Part shown: in pieces, positions 13,185 to 20,777 of the stretch
Position numbering within the stretch: the stretch's first letter is position 1
How the letters are laid out: each line of letters begins with the position of its first letter
NCBI GenBank assembly: GCA_927798255.1
Contig: CAKMMH010000002.1
Span: 1 to 25,953, forward strand
Length of the DNA stretch: 25,953 nt
Direction of reading: 5' to 3'
Source of the DNA: an uncultured bacterium
GTDB taxonomy: Bacteria > Bdellovibrionota_C > UBA2361 > CAKMMH01
Notes under the pieces: model-generated
What the model was told of the DNA's origin: nothing
The model's database searches: none
What the model saw: the letters and a program-made list of their open reading frames with translations, nothing else
Translations under genes and position numbers: made by a program

Positions 13185-16100
13185 CTATATTACGATTAGA
13201 GTACGTTTACTCCATTTAGTTGTCTTTATTTTATGACCTTTTGTTATAATTATTTGATATCTTACAGAATATATTCCTTTATCCATATTTTTAAATTTAT
13301 ATATATTTTTTCTATGATACGATAATATCTTCATTCCAAGTTTATAAAATTTATCTTTTGTTCCTAATCTTTTTAACTTTCTTAAATGAATTAAATATTT
13401 AACTTTCGCCTCTGCTTTATTTATGTTTTCATTTATAGAACCATGATTAATTTTTGGTAGTGTTACCATTAAAGTATTTCTTCTTGGCATCTTTGATACA
13501 ATTGGAGCTACGAGAGCAGTTTCAGGCGTTACGATATCTATTTCCTTTATAAATGTAGGTGTAAAAGTTTGTGTGTATGTATTTGTATATGTACCAGTAA
13601 ATGTATTAGTTTTAGTATTAGTTGGCGTACTAGTCTTAGTATATGTATAAGTAACTGTATCTATTAATTCAGTATTATTAGTATCAGTTGGAGTATAAGT
13701 TTGAGTATAGGTATCTAAAATAACATTTGTATTAGTGTAACTTGGTGTATAAGTTTGTGTATAAGAATTTGTAAACGTACTTGTTTTTGTAAATGTATTA
13801 CTTGGTGTAAATGTTTCTGTATATGTATCTGTTGGATTTTCAGTTTGAGTAGAAGTATTACTTGGTGTAAATGTCTTTGTGTAAGTATCTGTAAGTGTAC
13901 TAGTATAAGTTAATGTATTACTTAAAGTATATGTATTTGTAATTGTGTTTGTTGGTACAAATGTATCTGTAATAGTATTAGTAAAAGTAGGTGTTTTGCT
14001 AAAAGTATTTGTTGGGGCAAATGTATCTGTAAATGTGTTGCTTGGTGTAAATGTCTCAGTATATGTATTTTCATCAAGAGCTATAGTAGGTGTCTTAGTA
14101 GCCATATCAATAATTCCACTTTCTGGTATTTGTTCACACCCTTGACCTAATATACTAGCATTCTGCTTATTGATATTTTGTTTACTTTTATCTTTATTAT
14201 CATCAACTATTCCAAATGGAAAAGGATCATCTTCTTCAAGATCATCAAAAGGACAATCATCAATGCAATTTATAACTCCATCACCATCTGTATCATCAGT
14301 AAACATATATGGTTCATCACGAAAATATATTTGATGAGTAGCACCGTCAACAGATGCGTTATAATAAAATCCTAAATTATCATTTTTTCCTGGACATCTA
14401 TCCACATCATCTCTTATACCATCGCCGTCTGAATCACCAGGGGTTGGTGTGTATGTTCTTGTAAAAGTAGGCGTCTTTGTTGGCGTTTTTGTTTTTGTCG
14501 GGGTTTTAGTCTTAGTAAATGTAAATGTAGGAGTATATGTTATTTGAATATCACAATAAACATCATGTTCATTTAAACACTCGAAAACTCCCGTTCCTTC
14601 ATCTGTATCACAATAATTTCCTACTCCAAAATCTTCATCAATTAATTCCTCATCATCACAGTTATCATTTAATCCATTACAAATTTCAGGTACTGGTGTC
14701 CCTTGAACTGCATTGCAACGCACTTGGCTATCTGTGAAATCACCATTACAGTAATATGTACCATCTTGTTTACATACTCCATAACCTTCACTATAACAAG
14801 TAGAATCTATTAGCGAATACGAAGCATCATCACAACAATTTGGCGCTGTGCAAATGATTGTTGGATTTTCTTGCGAATGAAAGCACAAATACTTTCCCTC
14901 ATTACATGTATTTACATTTTCAGGAATACACGAATTATATAAATTTAAATAATTCCAATGTGTGCAACAATCACCACAAAATGTCCCTACTCCTTTAGTC
15001 CCATCAAATATTTCTCTTGGTCTATTTTGATTAATATCTGTTCCTATTCCTATCTGACCTGTACCATGATAACCAAAGCAGTACAATAATCCATTATTTT
15101 TATATGCACATGTATGCGATTCTTGACACTGAACACTTTGTACATCAGACATAACATATTGAGGAGATTTTTCAGCTGTTGATGTCGTACCAATTCCTAT
15201 TTGTCCATATTGATTATCTCCCCAACAATAAAGCTCATCTTCATTTGTCACTGCACATGCATGAGCAGCACCTACACATACGCTTCTTACATCACTCATT
15301 ACTTCATACGGAACCCTTACAGGTGATGTCGTAGTTCCATCTCCGATTTGCCCCGTATTGTTTCTTCCCCAACAATAAAGCTTATTATTAGTAGCTATTG
15401 CACATGTATTATAATTCGATGCTTCAACATCTGCGATAACGAGGTTAACATCATCTGATGTTTTAATTATTTGAGGGGTCGTCGCATTACTTGTTGAATT
15501 ATTTCCTGTTTGTCCGTATTCATTTGAACCCCAACAATAAAGTTCATTATTTTCTGTCACTGCGCATGTATGCTCAGCACCAAACGAATAATCTATTATT
15601 GTTTCACCTGATAATATTTGGGTTGGTGATGTTACATTTGTTGTAGAATTATTTCCTACTTGTCCATAACTATTTCCACCCCAACACCAAAAAGTATCAT
15701 CTGATTTTATAATACAGCTATGATAATTACCATGACCATATTTTATAACATTACTTGTAACATATTGCGGCGTCTTTTGAGGTGTATTAGTATTGCCTAT
15801 ACCTAACGAACCATACGTATTACCTCCCCAACAATATAAATCGTCATCTAAATTTATCGCACATGTTATATAATATCCGACCTCAACTTTTTTAAACTCC
15901 ATATCAGGATATCCATCAGGGTATACATTAACAAATGTTGTTACATTCGTAGTACCATTATTACCAATTTTTCCAGCTCCATCACCCGAATTCAATCCTG
16001 TACCATAAAGCTTACCATCATTTGTTATTAAAAAAACATTTCCGTATCCATTCGAGTATGATTTAACATCACTCATCATTTGCCTTGGACTTTTAACATC

Positions 16101-18074
16101 TGTCGTATTACCCGTCGCCATTTGACCATAATTATTTTGTCCGAAACACCAAAGAGTATCATTCATATCTAAGCCACAAGTATTGCTATAAGCTGTACAA
16201 TATGACTTTAAATCTCTTAGCACAGATACAGGTCTCGAAACATTTGCAGTTATATCCCCCCAACCAACTGCCCCGTAATTATGTGCCCCGAAACAATGAA
16301 GTGAGCCATCTGTCTTTAATGCACATGTATGATAATATCCGACATCTACACTTTTAACATTTTCTAACACTTTTACTGGTGTTATTTGATTAGTAAAAGT
16401 ACCATTTCCTACACGTCCGTCGCTATTTTCGCCCCAACAATATAGATCCCCATTTTTTTTAACTGCACATGTGTGATGATAATTTGCATCAACGCTATCA
16501 ACATTTTCTAATATTTGAACAGGTGTTAATATATTTTGAGTACCACCGACCCCAGTTCTTCCATCAGAATTTCCTCCCCAACAATAAAGTCTATCATCTC
16601 TTGTAATTGCACATGAATGATAATCTCCTAAAGATACTTTTCTAAATTTTTCATTCGTTATAATATGCACAGGTAAATTTTGAGTTGTCGTATTACCATT
16701 TCCGACCATTCCATAAGAGTTGCCACCCCAACAATACAAATCTCCGTTTCTTCTTATCGCACATGTATGTTCTTCTCCCTCATCAACATTTATAACATCA
16801 GTTAAATATCCTGCACCATCTTCATTTTTTACCCTTGTTGGTTCCAAAACATGTGCATTTGAATATCCAACTCCTACTTGTCCATAAGGGGTATTCCCAC
16901 CCCAACAATATAAATCTCCATTGGTTTTAATTGCGCACGTATTGTAATATTCTAAATTATTAGAAATAGCAGCAACATCTTCTAAAACTTGCGTTGGAAC
17001 TTTTATATTTGCACTTCCATTTCCCGTTCCAACTTGCCCGTATGTAGTATTATATCCCCAACACCAAAGTGTACCATCTAATTTTACTGCGCATGTGTGT
17101 TCATTACCTAAAGTAAAACTTGACACATTTGATAGTACATTTACGGGTGATTTTGCATCAGTTACACTATCATTTCCTATTTGCCCATTTTGATTTTCAC
17201 CAAAACAGTACAACTCGTTATCTAGCGACAATGCACATGTATGAAGATAAGCTGTCATTACATCTTTGATACCAGACATTATAAATGTTGGAACTTTCTT
17301 ATTAGTAGTTGTTCCATCACCGATAGCACCTCTATCTTGAGCTCCCCAACAATAAAGCCTATTATCAATTGTAACCGCGCATGTATGATATTCACCTGTA
17401 CTATATTTAATTACACTATTTGGAAGTGGTATTTCGTATGAAATCTTTTCTGGAGTATTTGTTGGAGTAAATGTAGGAGATGGAGTAAATGTATAAGATG
17501 GAGTAAATGTTCCTACTATATTTATATACTCACTTGTCGAGCCACAAGTAAGTGAATTAATATGCGATTCTCCACTACCATGAGGATACATTACCCAAGT
17601 CGTTCCATCATGCCTTACAGTCATTTCACTAGCATAACTAGAATAACTACTTGAAGATATCGTTCCTGTAACTACCCCCTCAAATCCCATCAGTTGGCAA
17701 AATGCATCTGCCGTAGTAGAATCACCAAATATCCCTTTTCCTTTCGAATCCCTCGACCAAAGCTCTGCTTTACACCTTGGAAACTCTGTATGATCTAGCC
17801 ACAAAGTAATTTCTGTATCTGTAAAATTATTTCTTATATAATCATCAATAGCTTGAGTATAACTTCCTTGCTGACAATTAAAACCAAATGTTCTTGTGTC
17901 ATCTTCAACAAGTAACGCCTTTTCAACTTTATAAAATAAATTTTGTGAATCAGAATAAATTTGTGAGATAGCAGCATCTGACGCATCAATTGAGGCGTAG
18001 CTTGCATTTACAAATATACTCACATATAAAATTAACAATATGTAATATATGTCTTTTTTAAAGAAATTTGGCAT
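13185..18074 (-). CDS. Giant secreted RCC1-repeat protein with MopE, TSP3 and Thr-rich stalk
   Basis: 1629 aa. A signal peptide ends near residue 27 (NASYAS). Then follow: an N-terminal globular domain (about 30-195, with paired Cys); a short Thr/Pro linker (TFTPSPTFTPTNTP, ~200-215); 16 RCC1-type blades (~222-1035), most with the core HTCAV...LYCWG; a Cys-rich region (~1036-1180) including PEICNGLNDNCDD, the MopE-like putative metal-binding motif; a Thr/Lys/Pro linker; two TSP3-like calcium loops (DSDGDGIRDDVDRCP near 1212 and DTDGDGVINCIDDCP); a ~180-residue Thr-rich stalk built on TxTFTPSNTxT units (~1324-1506); and a basic C-terminal beta domain that may be fibronectin III-like. There is no LPXTG or PEP-type sorting tail. 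Probably a secreted or surface adhesin-like protein; its ligand is unknown. The stalk may be glycosylated, which is inference. Confidence 0.9.
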   Translation of the reverse strand: MPNFFKKDIYYILLILYVSIFVNASYASIDASDAAISQIYSDSQNLFYKVEKALLVEDDTRTFGFNCQQGSYTQAIDDYIRNNFTDTEITLWLDHTEFPRCKAELWSRDSKGKGIFGDSTTADAFCQLMGFEGVVTGTISSSSYSSYASEMTVRHDGTTWVMYPHGSGESHINSLTCGSTSEYINIVGTFTPSYTFTPSPTFTPTNTPEKISYEIPLPNSVIKYSTGEYHTCAVTIDNRLYCWGAQDRGAIGDGTTTNKKVPTFIMSGIKDVMTAYLHTCALSLDNELYCFGENQNGQIGNDSVTDAKSPVNVLSNVSSFTLGNEHTCAVKLDGTLWCWGYNTTYGQVGTGNGSANIKVPTQVLEDVAAISNNLEYYNTCAIKTNGDLYCWGGNTPYGQVGVGYSNAHVLEPTRVKNEDGAGYLTDVINVDEGEEHTCAIRRNGDLYCWGGNSYGMVGNGNTTTQNLPVHIITNEKFRKVSLGDYHSCAITRDDRLYCWGGNSDGRTGVGGTQNILTPVQILENVDSVDANYHHTCAVKKNGDLYCWGENSDGRVGNGTFTNQITPVKVLENVKSVDVGYYHTCALKTDGSLHCFGAHNYGAVGWGDITANVSRPVSVLRDLKSYCTAYSNTCGLDMNDTLWCFGQNNYGQMATGNTTDVKSPRQMMSDVKSYSNGYGNVFLITNDGKLYGTGLNSGDGAGKIGNNGTTNVTTFVNVYPDGYPDMEFKKVEVGYYITCAINLDDDLYCWGGNTYGSLGIGNTNTPQKTPQYVTSNVIKYGHGNYHSCIIKSDDTFWCWGGNSYGQVGNNSTTNVTSPTQILSGETIIDYSFGAEHTCAVTENNELYCWGSNEYGQTGNNSTSNATTPQIIKTSDDVNLVIADVEASNYNTCAIATNNKLYCWGRNNTGQIGDGTTTSPVRVPYEVMSDVRSVCVGAAHACAVTNEDELYCWGDNQYGQIGIGTTSTAEKSPQYVMSDVQSVQCQESHTCAYKNNGLLYCFGYHGTGQIGIGTDINQNRPREIFDGTKGVGTFCGDCCTHWNYLNLYNSCIPENVNTCNEGKYLCFHSQENPTIICTAPNCCDDASYSLIDSTCYSEGYGVCKQDGTYYCNGDFTDSQVRCNAVQGTPVPEICNGLNDNCDDEELIDEDFGVGNYCDTDEGTGVFECLNEHDVYCDIQITYTPTFTFTKTKTPTKTKTPTKTPTFTRTYTPTPGDSDGDGIRDDVDRCPGKNDNLGFYYNASVDGATHQIYFRDEPYMFTDDTDGDGVINCIDDCPFDDLEEDDPFPFGIVDDNKDKSKQNINKQNASILGQGCEQIPESGIIDMATKTPTIALDENTYTETFTPSNTFTDTFAPTNTFSKTPTFTNTITDTFVPTNTITNTYTLSNTLTYTSTLTDTYTKTFTPSNTSTQTENPTDTYTETFTPSNTFTKTSTFTNSYTQTYTPSYTNTNVILDTYTQTYTPTDTNNTELIDTVTYTYTKTSTPTNTKTNTFTGTYTNTYTQTFTPTFIKEIDIVTPETALVAPIVSKMPRRNTLMVTLPKINHGSINENINKAEAKVKYLIHLRKLKRLGTKDKFYKLGMKILSYHRKNIYKFKNMDKGIYSVRYQIIITKGHKIKTTKWSKRTLIVI
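13560..14100 (-). repeat. Degenerate repeats encoding the Thr-rich stalk
   Basis: A low-complexity block inside the giant gene. On the plus strand it shows recurring GTATTACTTGGTGTAAATGT-like units and GTA/TGT alternation. It encodes units such as TFTPSNTFT and TYTQTYTPS at irregular 10-12 residue spacing. Such tracts can gain or lose units by recombination and can confuse assembly. Confidence 0.75.
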
Positions 18075-18200
18075 ACTTTTATCAATAAAAAATTACTATT
18101 CATGTATTTGATGCAATAAAAATAAATTTGATTCTAAGAACAACTACAATAATAATTGATAATAATAACGCGCCACAAGCAAAAAAAATCACGCACTGTT
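18075..18200. other. Intergenic region upstream of the RCC1 gene
   Basis: AT-rich spacer between the 7TM-HD gene stop and the start of the giant gene, both on the minus strand. It must carry the giant gene's promoter unless transcription reads through; I see no certain elements and no hairpin terminator. Confidence 0.35.
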
Positions 18201-19700
18201 TTATTTTAATATAGTATTTACATTAGATTCTTTGTTATCTACATAGGCAATTCTTTGATGATAAATACCAGTTAGCGTTTTTACAAAGCTCCCAGCAATT
18301 TTGTAAAGGTCATTTAATGTTAAATCACATTCATCTAATTGACCTGCAGCAAATATTTTATTAATCATCTTTTTTACTAAGACTTGAATATTATCCTTTG
18401 TGTGCTCAGGAAGCGCTCTTACGCTTGCCTCAATGCAGTCTGCAAGCATTAAAATCCCAGCCTCTTTGCTTTGGGGCTTAGGCCCAGGATATCTATATAA
18501 AAGCTCATCAACTTCCTCTGCGTTATCTTTTTGATCATTTAACGCTTTATTGTAAAAATATTCTATTAAAGAAGTCCCATGATGCTCTTTTATCATATCA
18601 ATTACTAAACTTGGAAGCTTATATTTTTGCGCCATCTCAACACCTTCCTTAACATGGGATTTTATAATCAAAGCTGACATAGAAGGCGTTAATTTATCAT
18701 GAGGATTATCTTCCCCTTGCTGATTTTCAATAAAGTACATCGTCTTTTTGATTTTTCCAATATCATGAAAATATGCACCAGTCCTTACAAGCACAGGATT
18801 TGCGCCAACTAAATCTGAAGCCATCTCTCCCATCATTCCCATAACCATTGAATGATTCCAAGTTCCCGAAGCTTGAATACTAAGCTCATTTAAAAGTGGA
18901 TGATCAAGTGTGGCAATCTCAATAAGCCTCATATCTGTAACATAATTTCCAAGATGTTCTAATATTGGAGTTAAACCAGATGCTATTAAATAACAAAAAA
19001 GTCCCCCCAATAAACCAGAGAAAATACATATTAAAAAATCAATATAAACAAAACTTTCACTTGATAATAAAATAATAAGAGAAAATGGAATTGAAAGAAG
19101 CGCTATATTTAGTCCTGCTCTTAAATATACCCCTCTTGAACGCACTTTAACTACACTTGACACAGCAACAAGAGAAGAGCTTATAGTAAATAAAAACAAG
19201 AATATAGTATCAACAAAATAAAAACCAATAATTGCGCTCCAGATAAACACAAACATCGCTGCCATTCTTGTATTCATCACAGATTGAATTAGTAATGCCC
19301 CTGTCGCCATAGGGAACGCAAGTGTCAGTTCTGTACTAGTCAATTTAAAACCATAATCTGAAGATTGAATTTCATTAATTAATGCATCAGTTAAAAATTG
19401 AAAAAACTTTAAAACTATTATTGATAAAAAAAGAACCATAAAAATTGTAATAAAATTTTTAATTTTTAAATCTTTTTTTATACTTGAACGTACATAAAAT
19501 CCATAAATTGAAAAAATCGTAAGAAAAACTACGGTAACTCTGCTTATAAAATCGATATTTTTAGGTCCTAAATCAATGGAATTAAAAAACATCTCGCACA
19601 AAATAGTAGTAAGTAAAGAAAATACTATACCTATAAACATACTGATATTATATGTTTTATCACTTTTTTGTATTTCAATATTATTACTAATACTCTTCAT
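18201..19700 (-). CDS. 7TM-HD phosphodiesterase, short PgpH-like form
   Basis: 499 aa. Hydrophobic segments lie at about 18-38, 53-70, 82-104, 125-143, 147-185 (probably two), 196-214 and 217-241. The conserved junction LTPILEHLGNYVTDMRLIEIA follows, then a cytoplasmic HD domain. Metal-ligand candidates are His283 (GTWNHSM), His312-Asp313 (GAYFHDIGK), His349, His373/His374 (KEHHGT) and Asp421 (MLADCIEAS), so the site looks complete. PgpH-type 7TM-HD enzymes hydrolyse cyclic-di-AMP; cyclic-di-AMP as the substrate here is family inference. Full-length PgpH has a large N-terminal extracellular 7TMR-HDED domain of over 200 residues. It is absent here, leaving only the first helix and ~15 residues. 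The gene starts 6 bp after a receiver-like gene, suggesting co-translation. The usual phoH/ybeY neighbours are missing. Confidence 0.9.
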   Translation of the reverse strand: MKSISNNIEIQKSDKTYNISMFIGIVFSLLTTILCEMFFNSIDLGPKNIDFISRVTVVFLTIFSIYGFYVRSSIKKDLKIKNFITIFMVLFLSIIVLKFFQFLTDALINEIQSSDYGFKLTSTELTLAFPMATGALLIQSVMNTRMAAMFVFIWSAIIGFYFVDTIFLFLFTISSSLVAVSSVVKVRSRGVYLRAGLNIALLSIPFSLIILLSSESFVYIDFLICIFSGLLGGLFCYLIASGLTPILEHLGNYVTDMRLIEIATLDHPLLNELSIQASGTWNHSMVMGMMGEMASDLVGANPVLVRTGAYFHDIGKIKKTMYFIENQQGEDNPHDKLTPSMSALIIKSHVKEGVEMAQKYKLPSLVIDMIKEHHGTSLIEYFYNKALNDQKDNAEEVDELLYRYPGPKPQSKEAGILMLADCIEASVRALPEHTKDNIQVLVKKMINKIFAAGQLDECDLTLNDLYKIAGSFVKTLTGIYHQRIAYVDNKESNVNTILK

Positions 19701-19706
19701 AAAATT

Positions 19707-20456
19707 TTATATGATGCCTTTTGATTCAATATCTTTTTGTATTTTACTAATTTTATTCTCAAGTTTATCAATAACGTCTTTTTGTGCAATTTTCTTCACT
19801 CGCTCGCTAGTTCCTTTATAACGACATTCTTGGACTACAATAACTGGTTTTTGCACTTTCATAAAGGATTTACTTAATATGTCTAAGTATAATTCTAAAA
19901 TATTATTACTGCCAAGTGACAAAATTGACTCATTTACACGCTTTATAGTTCTTCGTATTGAATTAGCACTATGACTTAATATAATTGCTTGTGCCATAAT
20001 ATCAACACAATATATAACATTAGATGCTAAAAAGCTTAATACGATTTTCCTTTTCTCCTCTTCTCGTTGTTCTTTAACTTTTGCAGCAAGTAAACTTAAT
20101 TCTTGTAAAGAATCAATAGAATAAGGTTCAATTAGCACTCCATCTATACCCTGTAAAAGAGATTTTGCAACTGTTCTTGCGTCATTTTGAGTGGAGGTTA
20201 AAAGAATATATCCTGCTAAAAATCCGGAATCAAATTCTTTTGCTTTTTTTATAAATTGCGAAATTTTATTTTTATCAAATCTATCTGAAATGAAAATCAA
20301 ATCATAAGCACTACCGGAGCGAAGAAGTTCTAAAGCTGCTTTATCGTTTCTTACTAGAGTTATATGATTAAACTCAGCAACTAAACTCATAGCCTGCTTT
20401 AAAATCATTCGATTTTTTGAATCTGGTTCTATGGCAAGACAATTATAAATTTGCAT
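19707..20456 (-). CDS. Receiver-like protein with degenerate active site
   Basis: 249 aa, cytoplasmic. Residues 1-125 follow the response-regulator receiver pattern. AIEPDSKNRM (8-17) covers the acidic pair. DLIFISDRF places Asp58 where CheY has its phosphorylated Asp. YILLTST (83-89) gives the conserved Thr/Ser. GVLIEPYSIDSL has Glu110 where nearly all receivers have Lys (KP motif). Loss of that Lys usually weakens phosphorylation-driven switching. Residues 126-249 form a helical, charged output region of no known family, ending in a coiled coil (VIDKLENKISKIQKDI). No histidine kinase is nearby. Directly upstream of, and nearly touching, the 7TM-HD phosphodiesterase gene, so it may sense or localise that enzyme (inference). 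Confidence 0.78.
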   Translation of the reverse strand: MQIYNCLAIEPDSKNRMILKQAMSLVAEFNHITLVRNDKAALELLRSGSAYDLIFISDRFDKNKISQFIKKAKEFDSGFLAGYILLTSTQNDARTVAKSLLQGIDGVLIEPYSIDSLQELSLLAAKVKEQREEEKRKIVLSFLASNVIYCVDIMAQAIILSHSANSIRRTIKRVNESILSLGSNNILELYLDILSKSFMKVQKPVIVVQECRYKGTSERVKKIAQKDVIDKLENKISKIQKDIESKGII

Positions 20457-20777
20457 TTAATCTTTTATTCAATAAATAATACTTTATGCCATATGATTCG
20501 GAATAATTATCTAAAAACTTAAAATGTGAAAAATTACTAATAAAACAACGTTTAATCTCATAACTTATTAACCTTATTTTATCTTTTAAAAACTAAAGCG
20601 ATATCATAAAATAGCTATGTATATGATAATTGTGGAAACACTGATTAATTCAAAATATCCCGCAAGGGCTCGACTATATTTTGATTTTGCATTAATCAGC
20701 GTTTCCTTATATACCTTTGCTTTTCCTTATAATATTAGAGCTTACTCTTAACCTACTAATTTTAAAGGTTTTTATAA
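20457..20777. promoter_or_regulatory. Divergent intergenic region with long palindrome
   Basis: 321 bp between the receiver gene (-) and glycogen phosphorylase (+), so it should carry promoters for both. The main structure is the palindrome at 20634-20706. There is also TATCAT/ATGATA pairing upstream of it (about 20603-20628). The rest is plain AT-rich sequence; AAAGG just before the glgP ATG is a weak ribosome-binding site. Confidence 0.5.
20634..20706. repeat. 73-bp imperfect palindrome
   Basis: GGAAACACTGATTAAT (20634-20649) pairs with ATTAATCAGCGTTTCC (20691-20706) with one mismatch. Inside, TCAAAATAT (20650-20658) pairs exactly with ATATTTTGA (20676-20684). The centre holds CCC-GCAA-GGG (20659-20668), a mini-hairpin with a GNRA-type loop. 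It lies about 70 bp before glgP and could be a MITE-like insertion, an operator, or an RNA structure in the 5' leader. Confidence 0.8.

Noticed and set aside
13945..14145. Plus-strand ORF opposite the Thr-rich stalk
   Set aside because: A Val-rich translation created by the antisense of Thr repeats.
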